Of a stretch of DNA of 64,000 nt, positions 26,496 to 38,700 are shown piece by piece (the stretch's first letter is position 1; each line of letters starts with the position of its first letter). The position numbers were made by a program, and so were the translations under genes. Under the pieces are notes generated by a model. The model made no database searches. It was given only the letters and a program-made list of their open reading frames with translations, and was not told the origin of the DNA. The DNA comes from Marivirga aurantiaca (lineage in GTDB: Bacteria; Bacteroidota; Bacteroidia; Cytophagales; Cyclobacteriaceae): positions 1-64,000 of the forward strand of contig NZ_JAEQBW010000009.1 of assembly GCF_016679925.1 (NCBI RefSeq), written 5' to 3'.

Positions 26496-28826
26496 ATGAA
26501 GAATATGTATAAATCAGTTTTTATGATAGTGGGAATGGTATTGGCACTGGCGATTCCATCGGCTTTTTCAAATTCTGGCGTTGATATAATCGAATTGAAA
26601 GGTGTAGTTAGGGATGCCGAAAGTAAAGAACCAATTGTTGGTGTTAATATTTATTTACCGGATATTGAGCAAGGCACCACCTCTAATGTTAATGGGGAGT
26701 TTAGTATCAAAGTGGGCAATAAAAATAAAAAAGTACTCATTCAGATTTCTTATGTAGGCTACAAAACGAAATTGATAAGGGTAAATACTGCTGAATGGAA
26801 AAATGGAGAAACCATTTTTCTGGAAGAAGAAAGTATAGTAGTGAATGAGGTAATTGTTTCTGCAGGAAGAATTGCCAGCAGGGATGAAATTCCGGTGCTT
26901 GTGGAAAAAATGGGCATTAAGGAAATGAGAACTGATGGTGAAATCAATACCATGACCTCACTCATGAGGATACCGGGTGTTGAGCAAATTGCCTACGGAA
27001 CGGGAGTAGGGAAACCTGTCATTCGGGGAATGTCATTCAGTCGGATTCTGAGTATGTATCAGGGAGCCCGTTTTGAGAACCAACAATGGGGAGCAGATCA
27101 CGGCTTAGGTGTAAATGATCTGGGAATAGAAGCTGTTGAAGTCATTAAAGGACCTGCATCCTTTCTTTATGGTTCAGGAGCCGTGGGGGGTGTGGTTTAT
27201 TTGGTAGACGAAAGAGCTGCTCCAAAGGGAAGAATGCTTGCTGAAATTAATAGCACATTTCATTCCAATACCCTGGGTATGCGACAAACTATCGGTTTGA
27301 AAGAAACCAGGCAATCCGGCTTGTTTTATGGAATAAATGCTGCCCTGGAAAACCATGCTGATTACATAGATGGAAATGGCAGGACAATTGGCAATTCCCG
27401 TTTCAATACCCAAACCTTTCGGGCCAATACCGGCTTACAAAAGGACTGGGGAACAATTAAACTCAGCTATACTTATCATCAACAAAATTTAGGAATAATA
27501 GCTGATGATGAACTAAGTCATAGTCTGGCCACCACAAGGAACGACAGGAATATGCAATTACCATTTCAGAATATCCAGGACCATCTCTTGACTTTCAATA
27601 GCATTCTTCAGTTGGGAACAGGACGTCTGGAGACAACTGTGGGTCATCATTTTAACTCAAGGAAAGAAATTGAAGCGGCTTATGATTTGGTGGATTTGGG
27701 CTTGTTGCAAACCAATACCACTTTTGACACCAAATATTTCCTTGAAAATAACAACTCAGAGCATATTGTAGGGGTTCAGGGATTTCATTTGACAAATAGC
27801 AATATGGCAAATGTGGAGGAAATACTCATTCCTGATGCACAATTATGGGATGCTTCTTTGTATTATTTATATACCTTAAGAAAGGACAAAACGACCTGGC
27901 AGGCGGGTTTAAGATACGATGGGAGAAGTACAACTGCTGATGCTTCATCATCAGTAATTAGAGAGTTTGGCTATAATCTCCCTCAATTGCCAAATGATCA
28001 GCGGAAGTTTACTACCCAACACAATGGAATTAGTGGGTCAGTAGGGTTAATTCATCAGTTTAATCAACAATTAAACCTTAAGAGTAACTTCTCCAGTGGA
28101 TTCAGGGCTCCGGATTTAGCTGAATTGTTTTCTAATGGGCAACATGCCGGAACACAAAGGTATGAGGTGGGAAATGTAAATTTTGATAGAGAACAAAATT
28201 TTCAATTAGACTTGGCTATGCAATACCAAAACCGCTTTTTTAGTTTTGAAGTAAGCCCGTTTATTAACCTTATCTCCAATTATATTTATTTAACTCCTAC
28301 AGGAGAGCCCAAAGAAGATACAGATTTAATGATTTGGGCTTTTGACCAGGGTAATGCATATTTATACGGGGGAGAATTGCAATCCAAAATTAGACCTATG
28401 GGCAATGAAAAACTGGAATTTAATTTTGCTTATTCTGTAGTAAGAGGCGAAAACCCTGAAACGGGAAATAAAATGCCCTTAATTCCTGCGGACCGAATCG
28501 TATCTTCCCTAAAATGTAAATTACCTTCTGTTTTAGAGGGCTCATATTTTAAATTGAGTCACAATTATGTGTTTGAACAAAATAGATTGAGTCCCAGGGA
28601 AAAACAAGCCTATACAACGAACAGTACGGATGCGTTTCAAATATTTGGAGCAAGCGTTGGAGGGAGTTTTAAGATAGGGCCCCAAGCTGTTAATTTAGAT
28701 GTAGCCGTGAATAATATCTTCAATAAAGCTTATGTAGATCATTTATCTTTTTTAAGAGCATTTGATATTAATAATATCGGAAGGAATCTTACAGTTAATT
28801 TGAACCTGCCTCTTAAAATAAAATAA
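26496..28826 (+). CDS. TonB-dependent outer-membrane receptor (carboxypeptidase-regulatory type)
   Basis: This 776-residue receptor has a signal peptide (about 1-25), a carboxypeptidase-regulatory-like domain (~33-115, GVVRDAESKEPIVGVNIYLPD), a plug (~125-240) and a 22-strand barrel ending in LNLPLKIK. The plug segment IRGMSFSRILSMYQGARFENQQWGADHGLG ... VIKGPASFLYGSGAVGGVV recalls ZnuD-like and related metal or haem receptors, so a metal complex is a plausible cargo (inference). No partner lipoprotein of SusD type is nearby, arguing against glycan uptake. A -7 element and a palindrome precede it. Confidence 0.88.
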   Translation: MKNMYKSVFMIVGMVLALAIPSAFSNSGVDIIELKGVVRDAESKEPIVGVNIYLPDIEQGTTSNVNGEFSIKVGNKNKKVLIQISYVGYKTKLIRVNTAEWKNGETIFLEEESIVVNEVIVSAGRIASRDEIPVLVEKMGIKEMRTDGEINTMTSLMRIPGVEQIAYGTGVGKPVIRGMSFSRILSMYQGARFENQQWGADHGLGVNDLGIEAVEVIKGPASFLYGSGAVGGVVYLVDERAAPKGRMLAEINSTFHSNTLGMRQTIGLKETRQSGLFYGINAALENHADYIDGNGRTIGNSRFNTQTFRANTGLQKDWGTIKLSYTYHQQNLGIIADDELSHSLATTRNDRNMQLPFQNIQDHLLTFNSILQLGTGRLETTVGHHFNSRKEIEAAYDLVDLGLLQTNTTFDTKYFLENNNSEHIVGVQGFHLTNSNMANVEEILIPDAQLWDASLYYLYTLRKDKTTWQAGLRYDGRSTTADASSSVIREFGYNLPQLPNDQRKFTTQHNGISGSVGLIHQFNQQLNLKSNFSSGFRAPDLAELFSNGQHAGTQRYEVGNVNFDREQNFQLDLAMQYQNRFFSFEVSPFINLISNYIYLTPTGEPKEDTDLMIWAFDQGNAYLYGGELQSKIRPMGNEKLEFNFAYSVVRGENPETGNKMPLIPADRIVSSLKCKLPSVLEGSYFKLSHNYVFEQNRLSPREKQAYTTNSTDAFQIFGASVGGSFKIGPQAVNLDVAVNNIFNKAYVDHLSFLRAFDINNIGRNLTVNLNLPLKIK

Positions 28827-28939
28827 AACATCTGAAGCTACTGCATGAAAATAATGAATTAGGAAAGGGAAGAAGTAGTCAAAAAGTTGAAAATAGTAGT
28901 AAGCTATTTTCGTTTGATAGAGCCTGTGATCTTTTATTT

Positions 28940-28979
28940 TGAGCTGATGAAAATATTTTAAAATATTTTCATCAGCTCA
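28940..28979. repeat. Perfect 40-bp palindrome
   Basis: The sequence from TGAGCTGATGAAAATATTTT (28940-28959) to 28979 is exactly self-complementary with no spacer: two 20-bp arms. It lies 114 bp after the TonB receptor stop and abuts the tRNA-His promoter. It can form a strong cruciform or RNA hairpin and may end transcription, though only a short U-run follows. Confidence 0.85.
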
Positions 28980-29011
28980 TTTCACAATTCCCAAATAATA
29001 ATTTACCTTTG
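28980..29011 (+). promoter_or_regulatory. Promoter of tRNA-His
   Basis: TTTC (28980-28983), 20 bp, then TACCTTTG (29004-29011) fits the Bacteroidota -33/-7 plan, and the tRNA begins 13 bp later. This is one of the clearest promoters in the window. Confidence 0.65.
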
Positions 29012-29023
29012 CCTTTCCAAAAT

Positions 29024-29098
29024 GGTGGATGTAGCTCAGTTGGTTAGAGTATCGGTTTGTGGTACCGAGGGTCGCCGGTTCGAGCCCGGTCTTCCACC
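29024..29098 (+). tRNA. tRNA-His (GTG anticodon)
   Basis: A cloverleaf can be folded by eye: acceptor arm 29025-29031 with 29091-29097, D arm 29034-29050, anticodon stem 29052-29056 with 29064-29068 and loop TTGTGGT (anticodon GTG at 29059-29061), T arm GCCGG-TTCGAGC-CCGGT (29074-29090). The G at 29024 and the C at 29098 give the G-1:C73 pair that marks histidine tRNAs. The acceptor stem has a T-T mismatch (position 6 against 67). No CCA is encoded. Confidence 0.93.
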
Positions 29099-29105
29099 CT
29101 TTTTT

Positions 29106-29139
29106 AAACCTCAGGTGTTCAATCACTTGAGGTTTTTTT
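29106..29139 (+). terminator. Terminator of tRNA-His
   Basis: AAACCTCAGGTG (29106-29117) pairs with CACTTGAGGTTT (29124-29135) around a 6-nt loop with one G-U pair, followed by more T residues. It lies 8 bp after the tRNA. Confidence 0.85.
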
Positions 29140-29215
29140 GTTTTAGCAAAAGTTTCCAGGGCGAGAAGTCTATCCCGATCTTTTATCGGGAAGCCCGGTC
29201 TTCCACCCTTAAAGT

Positions 29216-29248
29216 AAAAACCTCGCATTAACGTGTGAGGGTTTTTTT
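29216..29248 (+). terminator. Second terminator, copy of the tRNA-His terminator
   Basis: CCTCGCA (29221-29227) pairs with TGTGAGG (29234-29240), followed by GTTTTTTT. Its position after the repeated tRNA tail shows it is a diverged copy of the first terminator. Confidence 0.7.
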
Positions 29249-29747
29249 GTGTACAATTTTAGCCGGGGCGAGATTGTCTATCCCGCAACATAATAGCAAT
29301 AAAAATATAAAGCGGAAACTCGGCCTTAGACCTCAGTTATTAAATCGCTTGAGTTTTTTAATCTCTACTAAAGCCACATCTTATCCATTATCTTAAATAA
29401 GTTATTTTGTTTAAGCGGAAACCTGTTGCTCCCCCTTATTTCCTCTAATTTTTCACATAAATTATTGATTCACAATTGAATGTATCTTTTCCTAGGTTGA
29501 CCGGGATTCACATATTCTTAACGCTATATTATAAAAGTCTTAAGAAATACTTATTAGGTGGCATAACTTACAATGTCAGGTTTCATCCCAATCTGGCGGA
29601 ATTGGTATTTTACAATTCGATAACTTTAAATATTAGTATTCCATTAATTGAGCGTGCTTATGTGCTTATCAAGGATTACTAGCAGTTGATCGAAATAAAT
29701 ATTGTTTGTAGCAACTTTTAATACTAAAACTTTAATTTAGATACATT

Positions 29748-32700
29748 TTGAGAAACATCTACTTTATACTTACTCTATTCATATTTTTCACCCCATTTAT
29801 TACATGGGGGCAGATGGCCAGTGACTCCACCCTAGTTCCGGCAGCCTGTTATAATTTTGTAGATGATTTTGAAAATGATAATGGAACTACTAATTGCAAT
29901 GAACCTGATTCTGATCCTGATACATGTATAGAAGCTTTGGAGCCTAATGGAGGTACGGGGATATTTATCGAAGCAGAAGAATTATGTTTGAATGGTAACA
30001 ACAAACACTACCAAATGACTTCTGACCAAGGGTTGGATGTAGATAATGGCAGTTTATTATCAACAGATACTTATACTATTGAATTATTATTTAGAGTAGA
30101 CAATATACCGCCTGAGAATGATGATGGTAGAATTTTTATCATGAATTTCTTTAATCAGAATAAAGCCGGGTTATTTATTAGTCCTGAAGGTTATTTATGC
30201 TTTTACCCAAATAGTGGCACTCCTACTTGCGGCCCTGATTTGGTGTCTCCTGACTACCCGGATATTTTACCAAGTGATTGGATCAACATTGCAGTTAGTT
30301 TTGAAAATAATCAATTGATTGTATACTTAAATGGAGAAGAACAGTTCAGTCTTAATGGAAATGAATTCAGATTACAAAACCAGACTTCCTATTTTGTCCC
30401 ATCTAATAGTTTGAATGATAATCCAGTTGCAGATATCACAGTGGATTATATTCGTTATTTTGATGAAGTGTTAGATGCCACCTCAATCGAATCTTTAAAC
30501 ATGGCAGCTGTTGCCGGTGATAATATTACAATTGATGCCTCTGCTACTGAGGGTTGCATTGGGGATGTAATACAGTTGGCGGCAACTGGTGGTGCGAGAA
30601 CTTATTACATTTGGAGCACAGGTGATACAACAGAACTGGAAAACGAAACTTTTAATTACACTATTTTCCAGGAAACGGATACAATTTGGGTACAGGGATT
30701 AGCTGTTTCTCCCTGTGATAGAAAATGTTTTGATGTAGCGGACACTATTATTATTACAGGTTTTCCACTGCCTGAAATAGGTATAGTAGGGCCACTGGAA
30801 TTGTGCGAAAATGAATCAGTCACCTTTAGTTCCTCGGCCGATCCTGCCAGTATCACTTCCTATGCATGGTCTACAACCGGTTCCACATCTGCCAGTTCGG
30901 GAGCCAATTCAAAAGATTACTCCGTCACTTTTGATGATGATGGCGTCTATGATGTTATACTTGATTTAACAAATGTGTATGATTGTACGATTTCAGATAC
31001 TATTCAAGTTACCGTCTCAAATGTCCCCACAACCACAGTCAATGCCCCCGCCTCTACTTGCGAAGGGGATACTATAAATATTGAATACACCGGGGATGCC
31101 GGTGTGGACGCCAATTTTAACTGGAATTTTGGTGAGGGTGTTATAATCAACGAAAATGTGCCGGATAAGAATTTTGATGTGAGATGGGATTCCCTGGGTA
31201 CAAAAACCATTTATCTGGAAATTGATGAAAATAATTGTTTGGTTTCAGATTCATTTACCATAGAAATAACCAAACGGCCTACCCTTATTTATTCAGCACC
31301 CGATTCCATTTGTGGGTTGGCGCCTGCAGTTATCCAATATACAGGTAATGCTGATTCCACCGCTCTATTCACCTGGGATTTTGATGGAGGAGTAAACTCC
31401 GGGGATAGTATAAATGCCTCTGTGGTGTGGGCTACTACAGGAACGAAAAACCTCAACCTCCAAATTGACCAAGGTGGATGTATCAGTGATACAACTTTTT
31501 CCATTGAGGTGTTGCCCGTACCTACTACTAGTTTCATTGCTCCTGCCAATGTATGCTCGGGTACTGCTGTTAATATACTTTATACCGGCACGGCTAGCGG
31601 GGATGCAGAACTCATCTGGAATCTTGACGGAGGAACTACTACCAATGTTAATGTACCAGACAGGGATTTTGATGTGGAATGGACCACTTTAGGCACAAAG
31701 GAGATTAGGCTAACTATTTCCCAGGATGGTTGCGATACAGACACCACTTATAACATCGCAGTGGGCAGAACCCCTAACGCTAAATTTGAGTTACCTGCTA
31801 CTGCTTGTGTTGATGAACCGGTAAGGATACTTTACATCGGGGATGCCGATTTAGCATCAGGCTCTTTAAGTTTTGATTGGAATTTTGGCGGAGGAACGGC
31901 AACTCCAGTTGGTGGTGGGCAGGTAGCCTATGACGTAGTTTGGGATTCGGATGATACTAAAACGGTGACACTTGAAGTAACTGAAAATGGCTGTACAAGT
32001 GAACAATTCTCTCAGGATATTGAAATCTCTCCCAAGCCGATCATTGATTTTGACCCAGTAATTCCTACTTCTATTTGCAATGATGAGACAATTACTTTTA
32101 ATTTTTCAGGTGATGCAGGGGCCAATGGGGTATTTGATTGGAATATTGGAGATGCCAGTAAGGTAAACATCGTAGATGATGAAACTGAGTTTGATTTGGA
32201 ATGGGCAAGTGCCGGTTCAAAAACAGTTAGCCTTACTATTGATAATGATGGTTGCCGAATAACCCAAACTTTTGACATTGAGGTATTGACCCCTGCTAGT
32301 ACTGAAGTTAATCTTGATGCATATGCCTGCGAAAATGAATTTACCCGTTTGGTGTATAATGGTACAGGTGATACCGATCCGGCCTCAGGGACTACTTTTG
32401 TCTGGCATTTCGGGGGTGCTGATGAAGTAGTGGATTTAGGAAATGAAGTATACGACCTGAAATGGGAAACCTTTGATGCTGGAACACCTGCTAATAATGT
32501 TAAAGAGATTATTCTGATTATTGACAAGGATGGTTGTGCGGTTTCGGATACTTTTGCCATAGAAGTTACTCAAAAAGCTGTTCCTGTAATCGCTGCTCCC
32601 GATGAAGCTTGTGTGAATCAGCCAATTACAGTTGAATTTTCTTCGAATTTAAGTGGTGCAGTTTTGGAATCTTTTAGTGTGGATTCTGGTGATTCTACAG

Positions 32701-35700
32701 CTACTGCTGACCCTGAAATCTGGCAGGTAAGCTGGGCGACAGTTGGTACAAAAACTATCTCCCTTACCTATAGTTTCAACGGCTGTGATTCAACTGTCAC
32801 CCATGAGGTGGAAGTTTTTCCAATTCCCTCCGATTTAATGAGTGTTGATACGGAAATTTGCGACAATGAAACAGCGAACTTTACTTATCAGGGAAGTGGC
32901 ACCCCTGATATAACATGGAATATGCCTTCTGGTGTAACCTTTAGCCAGGTAGCAGGAAATAACAGGGATATTGAAATCACTTTTCCAATTACGGGAACTA
33001 CTGCCACCTATACCATTGAAGCAGAAATCAGCAATGGAACCTGTACCATATCTTTTACAGAAGATGTAATTGTTCATCCTGCACCAAATGCTACCATTCC
33101 TGATCCCGGAACTGTATGTTCATCGGATCCTGTGGTTTTTGATTTATCTGCCTATTACATCCCGGCTGCGAGCTATTCCTGGAATTGGGATGGGGGCATC
33201 GTGGAAAGCAATAGTGGAACAGGTATCTGGACAGTAAGCTGGGAGTCTGCCGATACTAAAAATATATCACTATCTGTACTCTCAGAAAATAGTTGTCTGA
33301 GTAAAGACAGCCTCAGTATTGATGTAGGTTTTACTCCTGAAATTGCATTGACAGTACCGGAGGAAGTATGTGATAACGATGACTTTATTATCTCCTACGA
33401 TGGAGACATGAGTGGAGTGACCAATTTTGAGTGGACAGAAGAGGATGGAGGAAATTTCACACCTAATGGAGCCAATTCCTGGACGGTCAATTTTAGTGAG
33501 CCAGGTGTTAAAACTGTAAGCCTGCAAATAGATGGAGGCCCCGACTGTAGTGTGGATACTACTTTCAATATTATTGTTAATAGTGTTCCGGATTTTGAAT
33601 TATCATCCGACAATACTTGTACAGGAGTGGTTGTTGTCGTGTCTTTTACCGGGGCATTTAGTCCGGGTATTGATACCACCTGGACTTTTCAGGATGGGAT
33701 TTCACAAAAAGTGAATGATTCCACTTATGCCGTAGAGTTTATCTCATCGGGAACCAAAGACATTACTTTGAGCATGACTGGAGGTGGTTGTGGTGACCAA
33801 TCATTAACAAAGCAAGTAGAAGTAATTGATGGGCCAGATTATACTGTGGATTCCAATGATGAAATTTGCCTCGATGGGGACTTTGGGATTAGTGTTTCAC
33901 AAAGTGCAGAAACGGATGTTAGTATCACTAATGTAGAATTGATTCCCGCAGGGGACGGTGCATCTGTAGCTGTGGGAGGGTTATTTGTGTTAATTAACGG
34001 ATGGGATTACGGAGGAGAAAAACAGGCCATACTTGAAATAACAGATAATGGTGCTTCCGGTTGTGATATTCAATATGATACGGTTAATTATATAGTCTAT
34101 AACTATGTGGAGTTCGAGCTTTCCTCCGATAACGTCTGTGTGAATGAATCAGTGACTTTACGTTTGACAAGCCTTACGCCAGCTGATGCCGTATTTGATT
34201 GGAGATTTGGGGATGCAAACGTCTCTACTGTTATTGAAAATGAAGAATATCAGCTTTCATGGAATACCCCTGGTGATAGAACTGTTGGGTTGGAAATTTC
34301 AAGTTCCTGTAATGCTACTTTTAATGATATCACTATAAACGTGGGAGATCCTGCAGACCTTAGTCTGGATTTCGAGGAGGAAGTATGTGAAGGGGAGGTT
34401 GCACAGATTACTTATGATATGGGTGCATTGGATCTTACCTCTTCTGTATCCGAAGTGGAAATCAAATACCTTTCACCTCCTTTTGATTTCAGTAATGACG
34501 ATCCTGCAAATGGCATTTTTGCTCCGGTGTGGAACACCGCTGGCTTAAAAACCTTTCGATTAATTGTTAATAACGGAGGTTGTATAGATTCTATCGATTA
34601 TGAAATTCAAGTGAATGAGATTCCGGTGGCTTCTTTTAGCCGAAGTGACAACAGGGTTTGTGTAGGGGAAACAGTGAGTTTTGTATTTAATGGAACTTTG
34701 CCTCAAAGTTCAACGCCTAATTGGAACTTCAACATTGTGGGAGACGATTGGGCGGATATCTCAATCAATCCGGATGGTGCTAATTATGATGTGGTTTGGC
34801 AAACGCCAGGGGATAAAATCATAGAGTTAATAGTTAATAATGGAGTTTGTTCTGATACTTTAAGGCGCACAGTCCAGGTGGATCCTTTCCCTGATCTTGA
34901 AATAAATGTGCCTGCTGATATATGCGCCAACGCTCCATTTAAGGTAAGTCTTATTAATAACGGAACAGGAACACTGGCTGATTTTGAATATGACTGGAAT
35001 TTTGATGGTGCAACAACTGTAAGTGATTTGGGAAACCAGGTGTATGAAATAACCTATCCTAATGAAGATTCATATACTATTTCCGTAGACATAACCAATA
35101 GCGGGGGGTGTAATAATTCTCTTTCTGAAAACGTCACTGTTAATCCATCACCCAATATAGTTTATGATGCAGGCCCGCTAAATGTATGTGTGGGGGATGA
35201 TTTTACCTTTACCTATACCGGGGTGGCTGGAACGGATTATACGGGATCTGTTAGTTTGGATTTTTTACAATTGAGTGGAGGGGTTAGAACACCGGTTTCA
35301 GTTACTGAATCCACCATTACCTGGGATTCAGCTGGCACCAAAGAAGTAAGAGTAGCCATATTGGATGAGCAGGGCTGTCCTTCAGTGGCTGTTGTTCAGG
35401 TAAATGTATTGCCATTGCCAACTATGACTTATGAAGCACCCACTAATTTCTGTATAGATGAAGAATTCATTGTACGTTATACTGGTAATGCCAATCCTTT
35501 CTCGGATTCATTCACATGGACTTTCTCGGATAATGCAAATGTTACAAAAGTCAAAATTGCCGGGGAACAGGCTTATAGGGTAGAATATGCAACCGGTGGG
35601 TCAAAGACTATACAAATTGATGTAACCAATGCCAATGGTTGCGAAAATAGTGTAACAATTCCTGTGAATATATTTACCGGCCCTGATTTTGCCGGTGTGC

Positions 35701-38700
35701 TCACCAATGATGTTTGTGCAATAGTTGATACCCTCTTTTTTTACAGCGGAAGCCACACTATCGTAAATGTGAATCCTGGCACGGACGGAGTGTGGGATGC
35801 TGCTTTCCCTGACGAAATTAGCTGGACCAGTCCCGGAATAAAAACTTTTGCACTTACTTTATCGAATGGTGACTGTGAGATAACCCGGAATTTTGAGGTT
35901 GAAGTATTGCCAACACCTTTAGGCGAAATTACTGTTACCCAGGGCTGTATTAACCAACCGGTAATTGTGGAGTACGGTGGTTTAGATGCTGCCAGTATTT
36001 ATGCTGATTACGATTGGGGGGAAAGCTTTGATGAGGCTATTTCAGTAGTGAAATTGGCAGGACGAGAAGCCTATGAAGTAATTTGGGATGCACCCGGTAT
36101 ATATGAAATAGAAGTTGAGGTATTTGAAAATGGCTGTAGCAATACTATTTCATTGCTGGAAATTGAAATACAGGATGTGCCTGTAGCGGATTTTAATTTA
36201 CGAGGAACCATTTGCGAGTTTACACCAGTTAATCTTTTTGTGCCTAATCCTAATAGTGATTTTGTTTATGATTGGGATTTGGATGCCGATGGAGAGGTAA
36301 TAGCTGCCAATGCAGACAGTACAGAAATATCTGTAATGTGGACCAACCATGGGGATAGAAATGTTACTTTAACTGCTAGCTGGAATGGTTGTGAAACCGT
36401 TGTTCAGAAAACAATTAGAGTATTAAAAGGGCCTGATCCGTCATTTGAGGCTCCTTTCTTTTGCCTGGATGAAACAACTAATAAAGCTGAGGGGACTATT
36501 CTCTATACAGGTAATAATGACGTAAATATTGATTCTTTTGTCTGGAATTTTGATATAGATCCGGCTATAGGGGAAAGCGCTACACAGATTCCCGGTACTC
36601 AAAACTATGATGTGGTCTACACTACTCCCGGCAGAAAGATTATTAGCCTGACCGTTACCAATGCCCAATGTGGAAGCAGAACCTTCATTGATACCGCCTA
36701 TGTCAACAATTTTGCAGAGTTTTCCTATGAAATTGAAAATGACCAATTCTGTGAGGGAGCTACTGTTTTATTTATTTTTACCGGAACAGCAGAGGATGAT
36801 GCCGTATTTGATTGGAACTTTTCTGACGTTGCAGGCGATGAGGTAATCCCAATAGTAGAGGATTCCATTTATCAGGTAATCTATAATTCTACAGGGCCAA
36901 AGACTATTTCTTTAACTATAGAGGGGGTTAACTGTAGTGATTCTTATTTTGAGGACAACTTTGTAGTGGCGGAAATACCGGAGTCGGACTTCACTCTTAG
37001 TTCCACTGAAAATTGTTCCGGGGACTTAACCACTATTACTTTTACAGGTAGCGCTACTTCAACTGCTGATTGGATCTGGGATTTTGCTGATGGTATAGCC
37101 AACCCAGTAGGAGATGAGGTTTATGAAGTCAGTTGGCCTACTCCGGGGCAAAAAGTAATTAGTTTGTTTATTGCTGATGGAGGATGTCTTTCAGACACTA
37201 CTTACCAAACGGTGGATGTTTATGATAATTCTGCCACTACTTTAATGATTGATACAGAGCTGTGTATTGATTCCATAGGTTATGTGAGCGTAAATCCTGA
37301 TTTTTTTGAACCTGATGCCACCTGGAGCTGGGAATTCAATGATGCGAATGTATTAAGTACCAATTCAGATTCTACAGAATTCACCGTAAGCTGGTCTACT
37401 AAAGGCACTAAAAGCATTCAGTTCTCGGTTTTTGGGAATTTATGCGAAGATACTGATACCACAGTAACTATTAATGTTGGGGAAATCATTCCTTTTGAAG
37501 TTTCTGCTGATACAAAAATCTGCTCAAATGATAGTGCCAGGATTGTATTTAACCTGCCCATGGTGAACGGCCGAACACTTGAATGGGATTTTGATAATCC
37601 TTCAGTGGTCAATAAAATCAGCAATAACAGGGAAGACTACTATGTAACATGGGATAATGTTGGAATCAAAAATGTGAAAGTCACCATTAACAATGGAGGT
37701 TGTATTCGTGACAGTACATTCCAGGTAGAAGTAACCCAGTTGCCTACAGCTACTTATCAAGCCGATGACTATTATTGCCAAGGCGATTTGTTTAGTGTGT
37801 CTCCTGACTGGAATCTTTCAGCTTTCAGCATTATAGAATGGACCTATAATTATAATGGAGAAGTAGGTTCATCAACTAACCCCAATTTCCAATTGCCTCT
37901 AATTGATAGTGGTACTGTGGAAGTGACATTAAGGGTATTTGAAAGAGGATGTCAGGATATTTATACCAGAACATTTCAGGTCAGGGAAACACCTTATGCA
38001 GCAATTGATGCTCCGGATTTCGTCTGTTTGGAAGGAGATGCAATTGTAAGATTAGCCGGTGAGCTATTGCCGGATGTCACCTATGATTGGGGATTTGGTG
38101 GCGCCAGTGAAATTGGTAATTTGGGAAATGAAACCTATAATTTAGGATGGAATTCAGGAGGCGATAAAACTATCTGGTTAGTGTCCTATTTCAATGGCTG
38201 TCCTTCTGATACCGCTTATCATACCCTCAATGTGTTTAGTATTGATAACCTGGAGGTTTCCTATGATACCATTTGCCAGCACCAAACAGTGATGGTAAAC
38301 TTTATTGAAGAATCAGTAGATGCTGTAGGGTACAGATGGGATTTTGGAGATGCGGAAGTGCTTTCCGGCTCAGGATTGGGGCCATACGAACTTTTCTGGG
38401 AAGAAGCCGGAGAGAAAACGGTTACCTTGAATATCGATGGGTTTATATGTAATACTGAACAATTAGTACAAAATGTTTTTGTGGAACCTTCTGTTTTTTC
38501 TTCTATCAATATTGATATTCCTGATTTGGTCTGTCGAAATACAGATATTTCGGTGAGTTTGGCTCTCACCAATGAGGGTGATAATCCTCAATTTGAATGG
38601 TTTCTCAATGGCAGTTCTATAGGAGGTTACTTTGATAGTACCTTAGTTGCCAATAATGATGTTATCCGTGCAAGAATGCTGTCCAATAATGCTTGTGCAG

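Larger units (their letters stand above)
29083..29365 (+). repeat. Degenerate tandem copies of the tRNA-His 3' end and its terminator
   Basis: AGCCCGGTCTTCCACCCTT occurs at the tRNA 3' end (29083-29101) and again, identical, at 29192-29210. Each copy is followed by a hairpin with a T-run and then a shared spacer containing GGCGAGA and TCTATCCCG. A third, more decayed copy starts near 29316 (CTCGGCCTT, then ACCTCAG with TTGAGTTTTTTA). Unit length is about 109 bp, then about 125 bp. Confidence 0.85.
29099..29747. other. Intergenic stretch after tRNA-His, no credible gene
   Basis: The first ~265 bp is the decayed tail-and-terminator array. From about 29366 to 29747 I see only AT-rich DNA. A 68-codon frame at 29476-29682 has no recognisable protein features and is probably chance. 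The next start codon is a TTG at 29748. Confidence 0.6.

Noticed and set aside
29083-29365. CRISPR-like repeated units
   Set aside because: Only two or three decayed units of unequal length, each derived from tRNA and terminator sequence, and no cas genes nearby.
29476-29682. 68-codon frame before the giant PKD gene
   Set aside because: No ribosome-site, family or composition evidence; AT-rich DNA gives such frames by chance.
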